From: Deltaproteobacteria bacterium UBA6106 | Lineage (GTDB): Bacteria > Desulfobacterota > Syntrophorhabdia > Syntrophorhabdales > Syntrophorhabdaceae | Assembly (NCBI GenBank): GCA_002428485.1 | Contig: DIWM01000053.1 | Location: 62,001-126,000, forward strand | Reading direction: 5' to 3' | Length of the DNA stretch: 64,000 nt | Notes under the pieces: model-generated | The model's database searches: none | Told to the model about the DNA's origin: nothing | What the model saw: only the letters and a program-made list of their open reading frames with translations | Shown here: positions 1 to 7,867 of the stretch, piece by piece | Layout: each line of letters starts with the position of its first letter | Position numbering within the stretch: position 1 is the stretch's first letter | Translations under genes and position numbers: made by a program

Positions 1-1
1 A

Positions 2-1648
2 GTTTTGTTCGTCTTTGCCGGCTGCTCGACGAGCTCGAAAGTGGCAACCGGCGACAGCCAATACCCGGGTGACAGCATGTCCGTTCAGGCAACAACCCCT
101 CCGGAACCGGCCAGGAAGGGGAAGACAGAAAGCTGGAAGAGAACAGCGCCTGCTGCAGAGAAGGATGCAGGCCTTGTCAAGGATGATTACCTTTACCGGA
201 AAGATGCCGCTGCGACGAACGAAGACGATGACATCACCGCACTTCTGGAATATGATTTTGCAAGTGATTTTGATATTCCTATCGTATTTAATGACGCTGT
301 GAAATACAACATACAGTGGTTTACAGGGGAAAAACGGAAGGTCTTCGGAAACTGGCTCAGGCGGGCGAAGCAGTACGTGCCTGTTATCAAAGAGATCCTG
401 AGGAAGAACGGGATGCCTGAAGACCTTGTTTACCTCGCGATGATCGAAAGCGGTTTCAATCCGAAGGCCTATTCAACGGCAAAGGCATCGGGGCCCTGGC
501 AGTTTATCTATGCTACCGGCGAACGGTATGGACTGAAGGTGAATTACTGGATCGACGAAAGGAGGGACCCGGAAAAATCAACCGTCGCTGCTGCGAAATA
601 TCTGCGGGACCTTTTTAACCAGTTCGGCTGCTGGTATCTCGCTGCGGCAGGCTATAACGCCGGTGAAGGCCGGATCGAAAGGGCGATAGTAAAACATAAT
701 ACGAACGATTTCTGGGAGCTCGTGAAATACAATACCCTCCCGAGAGAGACCCGCGAATATATACCGAGGCTTATAGCGGCGGCGATCATCGCGAAGGATC
801 CGGAAAAATTTGGTTTCGGCAGCATTACCTATGATCAACCGGTACAGTTTGCGGAGCTTAAAGTGCCTGGCGGGACAACGCTCTCTGCTGTTGCAAAGGC
901 TGCGTCGCTGGATGTGGCCAGTGTGAGATCCTATAACCCGGAGATTGTCCGCGGCATAACGCCTCCGAACCTGGAACTCTATACCATAAAATTACCCGCA
1001 CCTGTCAAAGAAGAGTTTGCCGACAACCTTAAAACGGCAATGAACGGCCAGAGGAAGGTCAGAAGCCTTGTTGCGTACAAGGTTAAAAAGAAAGATACTA
1101 TTGCAAAGATCGCGAAAAGATACAGGGTCAGCAGCGAGGACATATGCCTGGTCAACGGCTTTGAGGATATGCCGAACGTTAAACCCGGGACGACAATCCA
1201 GATCCCGAAATATACCGGCCCGACAAGGATAAAGGCAGAGGTTGCAAAAAGCGCCGTTAAGACGCGTACTGCGTCGGGATCTGCAAAGGCTGTAAAGGAA
1301 ACCGCGCGGCCGCAGCAGGAAAAACAAAAGACTTATCACGTAGTCAAAAAGGGTGAGACCCTCGGGTCCATCTCCGGCAAATACGGCATAGACGTTGCGA
1401 GCCTCAGATCAATGAACAACCTGAAGAACGATAAGGTTTACCCCAATATGAAGCTAAAGCTCGCCGGCCATTCGCAGAAAAAACAAACACCAAAAGTCAG
1501 GTATCACGTAGTCAAAAAGGGTGAGACCCTCGGGTCCATCTCCGGCAAATACGGCACAGACGTCGCAAGCCTTAAATCGCTGAACAAATTGAAAAGCAAC
1601 AGGATCTCTGCCAACATGAAACTCAAGATCCCCCGGAACGAAGGCTAA
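2..1648 (+). CDS. mltD: Membrane-bound lytic murein transglycosylase, MltD-like, with three LysM domains (5' end outside window)
   Basis: Cleaves the glycan strand of peptidoglycan; expected as an outer-membrane lipoprotein facing the periplasm. The reading frame is open to the left edge and begins inside a lipoprotein signal: a VFAGC lipobox lies about eight codons in, so the true start is upstream and the TTG at position 5 is not the start. A transglycosylase domain follows at about residues 100-230, with catalytic Glu in AMIESGFN and the usual GPWQFI motif. LysM peptidoglycan-binding domains lie near residues 353-400, 441-486 and 498-543. The second and third LysM repeats are almost identical in DNA (about 1334-1388 and 1502-1556), which points to recent duplication. 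The domain order matches the MltD family. Confidence 0.93.
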   Translation, partial: VLFVFAGCSTSSKVATGDSQYPGDSMSVQATTPPEPARKGKTESWKRTAPAAEKDAGLVKDDYLYRKDAAATNEDDDITALLEYDFASDFDIPIVFNDAVKYNIQWFTGEKRKVFGNWLRRAKQYVPVIKEILRKNGMPEDLVYLAMIESGFNPKAYSTAKASGPWQFIYATGERYGLKVNYWIDERRDPEKSTVAAAKYLRDLFNQFGCWYLAAAGYNAGEGRIERAIVKHNTNDFWELVKYNTLPRETREYIPRLIAAAIIAKDPEKFGFGSITYDQPVQFAELKVPGGTTLSAVAKAASLDVASVRSYNPEIVRGITPPNLELYTIKLPAPVKEEFADNLKTAMNGQRKVRSLVAYKVKKKDTIAKIAKRYRVSSEDICLVNGFEDMPNVKPGTTIQIPKYTGPTRIKAEVAKSAVKTRTASGSAKAVKETARPQQEKQKTYHVVKKGETLGSISGKYGIDVASLRSMNNLKNDKVYPNMKLKLAGHSQKKQTPKVRYHVVKKGETLGSISGKYGTDVASLKSLNKLKSNRISANMKLKIPRNEG

Positions 1649-1884
1649 CCCCACCAACAAACACGTAAGGCGTCAGGCGTAAAGCGAATGAACTGCCCCG
1701 CCGCAAACTAAGGGGTATCAGAGGATAGAAATGGCATGATTATGCCCCCTCACCCGGGAGGGAAGAGGGAACAGTGTTACCCCGCACCGCAGCAAGCTGA
1801 GGGGAATCATCCGGATTGAACCCCTTACGACTTACGATTCACGACTTACGGGTTTATAATTTTGCTGACGGCTGATAACTGCCG
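1649..1884. repeat. Intergenic repeats, families C and B
   Basis: No gene is seen here. From 1660 there are cgtaaggcgt-type words (family C). At about 1690-1820 lies an inverted-orientation copy of family B, a roughly 130-bp element also found at 4066-4330 and 29753-29898, with CCGCAGCAAGCTG ends and a cccctcaccc core. At 1833-1855 come more family C words (cttacgacttacg). The two flanking genes converge, so the palindromes may also act as transcription stops. Confidence 0.7.
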
Positions 1885-2697
1885 TTACGCCGGGAACCAG
1901 CGGGTGTGGTTGTGGGGGTCGTAGCTGGAATAGAGGTATACCTGGGGGAATAAGCTGCGGGTGACGGGATCGTTATAGAGCAATTTCAGCATTTCCAGGA
2001 TATGCTTGTCGCCGGACCAGAGGATTTTGGGTTGTTGCTCCAATGCTGCCTTTGTACAACTATTTGCAATGAGCCCAAGGTCATTGCTGTTTGGTTTATC
2101 CGGATTGCTACGGTTTATTGAGTTACTGCAGAATGAGAATATTCTTTCGTACAACCCTTCGGAACTGAAGTCAAAGATCCTTCCCCTTACTTTAAGCGTC
2201 TCAAAAAGCATATCCATACGTTCTAAAAAAAGTTTCTGGTGTTTCCATACGTCGTTGATCCATTTTATATTGCCCCCTGAACGTGTACGGTAAAATTCAA
2301 AGAAACACTCGAACCCCTTTTTTTGCTCCTCGTATACCTCGACAGGTGTCGTAATGTTCAGGTTGTACACGATATCCTCCATGACAATCGAGAAATGGTT
2401 GAGTTCGCGATAAAGCACCGGGAGGTATTGCCGGTAGCCGCTGTTCTGCGACCGCTTTATGAATCCCAGGTAATTAAAGATCTGATTAACATGGGAAGAA
2501 TGAACATAGCCAGGATGGCGGAAGATCCCGCCCTGGGCATGCTGGGTTTTGCGGGGATCCTTGATCCGGGGGACAGCAAGCTCCCGCGGGACGTAAGCGG
2601 CAAACATATTGGAATCAAGGATGTTCTCAAAAGGGCTTTGCTGAAGCGCCTGAAAGACCGATTGTGGATAAGACTTTGTTTCGTTCAATATCTCCAT
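1885..2697 (-). CDS. PIN-like domain protein (predicted nuclease), 270 aa
   Basis: No close family is recognised, but the layout fits a PIN nuclease fold with an enlarged middle: an N-terminal NILDSNMF strand with the first Asp, an ITTPVEVYEE segment with the acidic residues of the second motif, SNDLGLIA with the third Asp, and WSGDKHILEML with the last Asp. PIN proteins use these acids to bind Mg or Mn and cut RNA. At 270 aa it is about twice the size of a VapC toxin, and no antitoxin gene adjoins it. A near-consensus promoter lies so close upstream that the mRNA would have only about 7 bases before the ATG. Function is inferred from motifs only. Confidence 0.6.
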   Translation of the reverse strand: MEILNETKSYPQSVFQALQQSPFENILDSNMFAAYVPRELAVPRIKDPRKTQHAQGGIFRHPGYVHSSHVNQIFNYLGFIKRSQNSGYRQYLPVLYRELNHFSIVMEDIVYNLNITTPVEVYEEQKKGFECFFEFYRTRSGGNIKWINDVWKHQKLFLERMDMLFETLKVRGRIFDFSSEGLYERIFSFCSNSINRSNPDKPNSNDLGLIANSCTKAALEQQPKILWSGDKHILEMLKLLYNDPVTRSLFPQVYLYSSYDPHNHTRWFPA

Positions 2698-2710
2698 CCT
2701 TGATTAATTC

Positions 2711-2739
2711 AGTATAAAGCAAGCGCTCTTGTCTGTCAA
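2711..2739 (-). promoter_or_regulatory. Sigma-70 promoter for the PIN-like gene
   Basis: On the minus strand TTGACA (2739-2734) is followed by a 17-base spacer and TATACT (2716-2711), matching 11 of 12 consensus positions. The expected start near 2704 leaves a leader of about 7 bases before the ATG at 2697. Confidence 0.75.
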
Positions 2740-2753
2740 AATCTGAATGAACA

Positions 2754-2762
2754 TGGTATAAT
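2754..2762 (+). promoter_or_regulatory. Extended -10 promoter for the TPR lipoprotein gene
   Basis: TGGTATAAT is an extended -10 element with a perfect TATAAT hexamer. The -35 region is weak, and its bases overlap the -35 of the divergent promoter for the PIN-like gene. Expected start is near 2769, about 21 bases before the TTG start codon. Confidence 0.65.
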
Positions 2763-2789
2763 CCAAAAAATTTCAGCAGGGAGGTTTTA

Positions 2790-3269
2790 TTGAAAAGGTT
2801 GATTATTGCCATGTTTGCCCCTTGTCTGTTAATGTTGGTTTCCTGTGCCAATGGACCCAACGTCAACGTAAAGATGCTCGACAGGCTGGGGGATTTCGAT
2901 GCCTCGCAGGGGAATTATGTGGGGGCCATAGAGGAGTACGATAAGGCGATACGATGGAACCCGCATGACGGCGAAACATATATTAAACGTGGTTTTGCCT
3001 ATGAAAAGCTTGGAGATGACCAGCGGGCGATCAGCGACTATACAAAGGCGATCGAAATATTCCCGAACGACCCCGAACTCTATGTTATGAGAGGGATTAT
3101 TTATGCCAAAACAGGCGAGAACCAAAAGGCTATCTACGATTACAGCAGGGCAATAGAACTCGATCCCCTGAACAGGGACGCGTATATTCACCGTGCCGAG
3201 ATATTCAAGAGGTCGGGGAACATTGAACTGTCTGACGGGGATCTTCAGAAAGCCGCTACTTTAAAATAG
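2790..3269 (+). CDS. TPR-repeat lipoprotein
   Basis: A 159-residue lipoprotein with signal MKRLIIAMFAPCLLMLVSC, the Cys being the lipidation site. Three to four tetratricopeptide repeats follow from about residue 30 to the end (pattern AIEEYDKAI, AISDYTKAI, AIYDYSRAI), so it is probably a periplasmic protein-protein scaffold. The TTG start at 2790 is preceded by a good AGGGAGG ribosome site and by an extended -10 promoter. Partner and role are unknown. It is divergent from the PIN-like gene and shares a compact promoter region with it. Confidence 0.85.
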   Translation: MKRLIIAMFAPCLLMLVSCANGPNVNVKMLDRLGDFDASQGNYVGAIEEYDKAIRWNPHDGETYIKRGFAYEKLGDDQRAISDYTKAIEIFPNDPELYVMRGIIYAKTGENQKAIYDYSRAIELDPLNRDAYIHRAEIFKRSGNIELSDGDLQKAATLK

Positions 3270-3278
3270 TGTAAATCC

Positions 3279-3731
3279 CTACACCTTGAGCACGAGGTTT
3301 ATCATATCGCCCCGCGAAAAACCCATCGCATGGAAGAATTGCAGCAGATCCCAGTCATTCCAGTTCACAAGCGTATAAATCGTATCGACGCCATATTTTT
3401 TGAGGTTACTCACAAGGGTAGCAGCGAGGACCTTTGCGATGCCCCTGTTTTGATAATCGGGATCTATGCCGATCGTATCAATCCAGCCGATATTGTTAGG
3501 GACTTTAAATTCCCATCCGCTGACTTCACCCAGGATGAATCCCGCTACTTTGCCGTCTATTTCTGAGACGAGCGATGCATCAGGCGGTCTTGTTTCGGCC
3601 TGTTTTACGATCTTGTTGGCCCAGTAATCTTTTCTTGATTCCCCGAGGACCTTTGTGTCGATTTCAACGATATAGTCAAGGTCTTCTTTGACCATTTTTC
3701 TTACTGATAGCTTGTCTAAAAAATTACTCAT
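3279..3731 (-). CDS. GNAT-family N-acetyltransferase
   Basis: A 150-residue acetyltransferase of the GNAT fold. The acetyl-CoA pyrophosphate loop is visible in the segment IGIDPDYQNRGIAKVLA, preceded by the beta-4 strand VAGFILGEV. The substrate is not identifiable. The chosen ATG (MSNFLDKL) follows a GAGGTAG ribosome site; the longer frame to 3782 adds 17 residues without such a site. It converges with the TPR lipoprotein gene, with only about 10 bases between the two stops. Confidence 0.82.
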   Translation of the reverse strand: MSNFLDKLSVRKMVKEDLDYIVEIDTKVLGESRKDYWANKIVKQAETRPPDASLVSEIDGKVAGFILGEVSGWEFKVPNNIGWIDTIGIDPDYQNRGIAKVLAATLVSNLKKYGVDTIYTLVNWNDWDLLQFFHAMGFSRGDMINLVLKV

Positions 3732-4114
3732 CTTCTCTACCTCGCTTGTTCTTTTTTTAACATACTGAAGATTCAATATCAATAAAAAACCCTTAGGACT
3801 GAATATATTTTCACAAGCAAATGATACAACATTCTAAACAATATCTAAATCCTAAGCACGAAGCACTAAACAATATCTAAATTCAAATATCAAATGTTCA
3901 AAACGAATGCATGTTCCTTAACGTTTTGAACATTCGAATTTGTTTAGGATTTAGAAATTCGGATTCAGGATTTGCCATGAGCTGTTTTTCCCCTGCACCT
4001 CAATCCTTGCAGCGTATCTCACCAGCATCAAGCATCCAGCATCTCCAGCATCAAGCATCGTGGCCTTGATTCAATCCGAATGATTCCCCGCAGCTTGCTG
4101 CGGGGTAACACTGT

Positions 4115-4260
4115 TCCCTCTCCCCTCGCAGGACGCAACCATATCCCCTCTCCCCTCGCAGGACGCAACCATATCCCCTCTCCCCTCGCAGGACGCAACC
4201 ATATCCCCTCTCCCCTGGCGGGACGCAACCATATCCCCTCTCCCCTGGCGGGAGAGGGCC
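4115..4260. repeat. Tandem array of a 30-bp unit inside a family B element
   Basis: The unit, containing cccctctcccctcgcagg and acgcaacc, repeats at exactly 30-bp steps (a partial first unit to 4140, then 4141-4170, 4171-4200, 4201-4230 and a divergent last unit 4231-4260). The later units change cgcagg to ggcggg. The copies abut with no spacers, so it is not a CRISPR array. The other family B copies at 1690 and 29755 have one unit only, so this copy expanded locally. Confidence 0.85.
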
Positions 4261-4332
4261 AGGGTGAGGGGGCATGATAATGCCGTTTCTATCCTCTGAT
4301 TCCCCGCAGCTTGCTGCGGGGTAGTTCATTTG

Positions 4333-4361
4333 TTGATATTTTATCTCTGCCATTTTATAAT
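4333..4361 (+). promoter_or_regulatory. Sigma-70 promoter for korA
   Basis: TTGATA (4333-4338), a 17-base spacer and TATAAT (4356-4361). Transcription would start near 4368, directly at the AGGAGG ribosome site (4369-4374), giving a leader of only about 11 bases before the CTG start of korA. Confidence 0.75.
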
Positions 4362-4378
4362 GGTGCATAGGAGGGCGC

Positions 4379-6094
4379 CTGGACTATACAATCAAGATCG
4401 GTGGAGAAGCAGGGCAGGGGATACAGACGGTAGGCGATTCCCTGGCAAGGGTATTTTCGAGATCCGGTTATCACGTCTTCACCTGCCAGGATTATGAATC
4501 GAGGATCCGGGGCGGACACAATGTCTACCAGATCCGCCTCTCGGACAAGCCCATTACAGCCCCCCGCGCAGCGGTCGATATCATAGTAGCTTTTGATCGC
4601 GAGAGCGTAGTCCTTCATGAAAAGGAATTATCCGAGATAGGGGTCATCGTCTATGACCCGGCGATGCTGGGTGAAACATTTGCAAGGCCGAATTTTCTTG
4701 GTGTGCCCTTTTTAGATCTTGCAACGAGTGGCGGCGGCAACAAGGTCATGGCGAATATCGTTGCCATCGGGGCAGTGCTCGGCATGCTCGGCATGGGTAT
4801 CGAGCTGCTCTTTGACGTATTGCTCAGCACGCTCAAAAAGAGAGATGAAGATACGGTAAACAGGAACAAGGTGGCTGCTCTTGCGGGGTATAATTACGCG
4901 GGGCATAATTGTGTCCAGTGTTCTTTTTCCATTGTGCAGCTATCCGGTCAAAAGATGCTCTTAAGCACGAATGATGCCATAGCGTCGGGTGCGATAGCAT
5001 CGGGCTGCAAGTTCTATTCTGCATATCCTATGACTCCTTCAACGGGTATTATGCTTTATATGGCAGGAAAGGCGAAGGAGTACGGGATCATTGTAGAGCA
5101 GGCAGAGGATGAGATAGCGGCCATCAATATGGCGTTGGGCGCTTCGTTTGCCGGGGTAAGGGCCATGACAGGAACATCCGGCGGAGGATTTGCCCTCATG
5201 GTCGAAGGACTGTCTCTTGCTGCAATGACAGAGACGCCGATCGTTATTGCACTCGCACAAAGGCCCGGTCCTGCAACAGGGCTGCCGACAAAGACGGAAC
5301 AGGGGGACCTGCTTTTCGCCCTTCACGCGGGGCACGGTGAATTCCCCCGTGTGATCTTCGCGCCGGGCAACCCTGAACAGGGATTCCTCCTTGCCGATAA
5401 GGCCTTTGAGATCTCACAGAAATACCAGATACCGGTCTTTATAATGACCGACCAGTTCCTTGCAGACACGCAATGGACGGTCGAACATTTTGATCTCGAC
5501 GGTCTTTTCTGCAACGAATACAGGTTCTCCGGGGAGGAGGAATGCGGCGGGGAATACAAGCGCCACGCATTCACGGACAGCGGCGTGTCTCCGTTTTGCA
5601 TCCCGGGATTGGCATCGGGCCTTGTCGTTACTGACAGCGATGAGCACGATGAGGAAGGCCACATCATTGAAGACACAGCGACGCGGATAAAGATGGTTGA
5701 CAAGAGGCTCTTCAAAAAGCTTCCGCTCATTGAGAAGGAAATAGCGCCGCCCCTGTTCTACGGCCATGATAAGCCCGAGATCGTGATCATTGGATGGGGC
5801 TCCACATACGGACTGATGCGGGAAGCCGTCGATATCGCATCAAAGAAAAAAAACATTGCCATGCTCCATTTCAGCGAGATATATCCGTTCCCTTCCGTCG
5901 ATGCCTTTGATTACCTGAGCGTACTGAAGGGGGCGAAGACGACAATCTGCGTCGAACAGAATGCCACCGGCCAATTCGCGCGGCTCATGAAGACCGAGAC
6001 AGGTTTTGAGTGTGGCACGCTGATAAATAGATATGACGGGAGGCCGTTCATGCTGGAAGAATTTCTTGGAGAATTGTATGCCCGTATTGGATGA
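4379..6094 (+). CDS. korA: 2-oxoacid:ferredoxin oxidoreductase, fused gamma-alpha subunit (apparent CTG start)
   Basis: Oxidatively decarboxylates a 2-oxoacid (probably 2-oxoglutarate or a branched 2-oxoacid) to acyl-CoA with ferredoxin as acceptor, in the cytoplasm. An N-terminal gamma domain of about 185 residues (opening DYTIKIGGEAGQGIQ, with SRIRGGHN) is fused to an alpha domain (SAYPMTPSTGIM, GTSGGGFALM). There is no ATG, GTG or TTG in frame between the stop at 4358-4360 and the conserved N-terminus; CTG at 4379 lies 4 bases after AGGAGG and fits the expected first residue. The nearest in-frame ATG (4664) would remove most of the gamma domain. It overlaps korB by 17 bases. Substrate class is uncertain. 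Confidence 0.88.
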   Translation: MDYTIKIGGEAGQGIQTVGDSLARVFSRSGYHVFTCQDYESRIRGGHNVYQIRLSDKPITAPRAAVDIIVAFDRESVVLHEKELSEIGVIVYDPAMLGETFARPNFLGVPFLDLATSGGGNKVMANIVAIGAVLGMLGMGIELLFDVLLSTLKKRDEDTVNRNKVAALAGYNYAGHNCVQCSFSIVQLSGQKMLLSTNDAIASGAIASGCKFYSAYPMTPSTGIMLYMAGKAKEYGIIVEQAEDEIAAINMALGASFAGVRAMTGTSGGGFALMVEGLSLAAMTETPIVIALAQRPGPATGLPTKTEQGDLLFALHAGHGEFPRVIFAPGNPEQGFLLADKAFEISQKYQIPVFIMTDQFLADTQWTVEHFDLDGLFCNEYRFSGEEECGGEYKRHAFTDSGVSPFCIPGLASGLVVTDSDEHDEEGHIIEDTATRIKMVDKRLFKKLPLIEKEIAPPLFYGHDKPEIVIIGWGSTYGLMREAVDIASKKKNIAMLHFSEIYPFPSVDAFDYLSVLKGAKTTICVEQNATGQFARLMKTETGFECGTLINRYDGRPFMLEEFLGELYARIG

Positions 6095-6941
6095 TTATAA
6101 AGGACAGGTGCCTGCCTGGTGCCCCGGATGTGGTAACTTCGCCATTCTGAAGGCCTTCAAAGAGGCGCTGGTGGAGCTTGGCGTTGAGCCCCGTCAGCTT
6201 GCGATCGTTTCCGGCATCGGGCAGGCGGGCAAATTCCCGCACTACACGCGCTGCAACACGTTCAACGGGCTTCACGGAAGGAGCCTTCCCGTTGCAACGG
6301 GCATCAAGCTCGCAAACCACGAGATGCTCGTCATGGCAATAGGCGGTGACGGCGATGGTTACGGAGAAGGGGGAAACCACCTGATCCACGCGATGAGGAG
6401 AAACATCGGCGTCAAGGTTTTTGTCCACGACAACCAGATATACGGCCTCACGAAAGGACAGGCATCGCCGACGAGCATGGAGGGGATGGTTACGAAAAAC
6501 CAGCCCTTCGGAGTCCTTTCAGAGCAGTTCAACCCCATGGCAACGGCCGTTGCCCTTGACTGCAGCTTTGTCGCAAGAGGGTACGCAGGCGACCCGGAAC
6601 ATCTCAAGGGCCTTATAATATCAGCGATCAGCCATAAAGGATTTTCTCTTGTCGATATCCTGCAGCCCTGCGTGTCCTTCAACAAGATAAACACGTACGA
6701 ATGGTACAGGCAGCGCGTCTACCGCCTGGGGCCCGATCATGATCCGGAGGACAGGGTAAGCGCCTTTGCGCGGGCCCTTGAGTGGGGGGAAAGGATACCG
6801 ATCGGGGTCATCTACCGGAACAACCGCCGCACATTTGAAGAAAGGGTTACCGTTATTCAGGATAAACCCCTTGTAAAACAGATTATACCTTTTAGGGATT
6901 TGAAGGAAAAGATGAAGGAGACCCTGAAGGAACACTATTGA
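6078..6941 (+). CDS. korB: 2-oxoacid:ferredoxin oxidoreductase, beta (thiamine diphosphate) subunit
   Basis: The 287-residue TPP-binding partner of korA. Visible features are WCPGCGNFAIL at the N-terminus (Cys residues for an Fe-S cluster), GIGQAGKFPHY, and the TPP/Mg motif AIGGDGDGYGEGGNH. The length is typical for KorB or PorB. The start MPVLDDYKG at 6078 is chosen because the KorB family begins near the CPGCGN motif and because a GGAG precedes it; a longer in-frame start at 6033 lies wholly inside korA. With korA it forms a complete two-gene enzyme; no separate ferredoxin-like delta subunit is present. Confidence 0.9.
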   Translation: MPVLDDYKGQVPAWCPGCGNFAILKAFKEALVELGVEPRQLAIVSGIGQAGKFPHYTRCNTFNGLHGRSLPVATGIKLANHEMLVMAIGGDGDGYGEGGNHLIHAMRRNIGVKVFVHDNQIYGLTKGQASPTSMEGMVTKNQPFGVLSEQFNPMATAVALDCSFVARGYAGDPEHLKGLIISAISHKGFSLVDILQPCVSFNKINTYEWYRQRVYRLGPDHDPEDRVSAFARALEWGERIPIGVIYRNNRRTFEERVTVIQDKPLVKQIIPFRDLKEKMKETLKEHY

Positions 6942-6966
6942 GTCTGACCGATAAGGAGGATAGGGC

Positions 6967-7659
6967 ATGAAGAACGTCAAGGCTATTCAGAAGATTTGTT
7001 ACGGTGTGTACATCATCAGTTCAAGAAAAGGGGAAAAGCTCAACGGGCAGATTGCAAACACCGTTTTTCAGATCACCTCGGACCCTCCGACCGTAGCGAT
7101 CAGCATCAACAAACAGAACCTGACCCATGAGTATATCAGGGAAAGCAAGGTCTTTACCGTCTCCATGCTGTCGAAAGAGGCACCCATGACCCTGATCGGT
7201 CTATTCGGCTACAAGTCGGGAAGGGATGTGGACAAGTTCAGCGGAACTCAGTTCAAGACGGGCGTGACGAAAGCCCCTATCGTCCTTGACAGCGTCATCG
7301 GCTATCTCGAGTGCGAGGTGTTGAGCGAAACCGACGTGGGAACCCACACGATCTTCATCGGCAAGATAGTTGACTGCGACGTGCTAAGCAGCGCCGAACC
7401 TATGACATACGCCTATTATCATGAGGTAAAAGGCGGCAAATCTCCGAAGACTGCGCCGACGTATATCAAAGAAGAAGAACCGAAGGCAGCGGCCGCGCCA
7501 TCAGGCAAATACACGTGCAAGGTGTGCGGATATGTCTACGACCCGGCAGCAGGGGATCCCGATTCAGGGATAAAGCCGGGCACGCCTTTTGAGGAATTGC
7601 CCGACAACTGGGTCTGTCCTGTCTGCAATGCGCCAAAGGAAGAGTTTGAGAAAGAATAA
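6967..7659 (+). CDS. Flavin reductase-rubredoxin fusion (high-molecular-weight rubredoxin, Hrb type)
   Basis: A two-domain redox protein. Residues 1-160 form an FMN-binding flavin-reductase/flavoredoxin domain (GEKLNGQIANTVFQIT, then PTVAISINKQN). A linker rich in Ala, Glu and Pro leads to a rubredoxin at residues 178-230 with both iron-binding pairs, CKVCGY and CPVCNA. In known anaerobes such fusions pass electrons from NAD(P)H or a partner to flavodiiron oxygen or NO reductases. No flavodiiron gene is adjacent here. It starts 25 bases after korB with a strong AAGGAGG site, so co-transcription with the oxidoreductase is likely. Confidence 0.9.
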   Translation: MKNVKAIQKICYGVYIISSRKGEKLNGQIANTVFQITSDPPTVAISINKQNLTHEYIRESKVFTVSMLSKEAPMTLIGLFGYKSGRDVDKFSGTQFKTGVTKAPIVLDSVIGYLECEVLSETDVGTHTIFIGKIVDCDVLSSAEPMTYAYYHEVKGGKSPKTAPTYIKEEEPKAAAAPSGKYTCKVCGYVYDPAAGDPDSGIKPGTPFEELPDNWVCPVCNAPKEEFEKE

Positions 7660-7660
7660 C

Positions 7661-7745
7661 AAATCCGTAAGGCGTTAGTCGTAAGGCGTGAGGGGATGAA
7701 ACCCGTGAAATGTGAAATGTTGAAGACTCCTTACGTTTCACTTCT
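7661..7745. repeat. Family C intergenic repeat
   Basis: Iterated gtaaggcgtnagtcgtaagg words, then cttacgtttcacttctcacg, form an imperfect inverted repeat after the rubredoxin fusion gene. It may end transcription. The rest of the gap up to purC shows no recognisable feature. Confidence 0.6.
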
Positions 7746-7867
7746 CACGATATCGCCCCGGAACTTAAATGAGCGTGTTTGTGGGGAAGATCCCGGCACC
7801 ATGCTCATCGTAGGCTAAACGAACCAGCTAGACTAAACAGACGAAATAGACTATATGAGAGGTTAAC

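Larger units (their letters stand above)
3732..4378. repeat. Gene-free interval made of repeat families A and B plus the kor promoter
   Basis: No gene is supported. At about 3836-3985 lies a copy of family A, an AT-rich element of taaatcc, aatatc and tttgaacat words that recurs at 8769-8963 and 28236-28415. At about 4066-4330 lies family B, bounded by ccccgcagcttgctgcgggg palindromes and enlarged by a 30-bp tandem array. The kor promoter occupies the last 45 bases. Short frames across the array only translate the repeat and are not genes. Confidence 0.75.

Noticed and set aside
3279..3731. Toxin-antitoxin pairing of the acetyltransferase (GNAT toxin type)
   Set aside because: No DUF1778-like antitoxin gene is adjacent, and the neighbouring gene is a TPR lipoprotein on the other strand.
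4115..4260. Regular 30-bp repeat array resembling a CRISPR
   Set aside because: The units abut directly without spacers, lie inside a dispersed intergenic element, and no cas gene is present.
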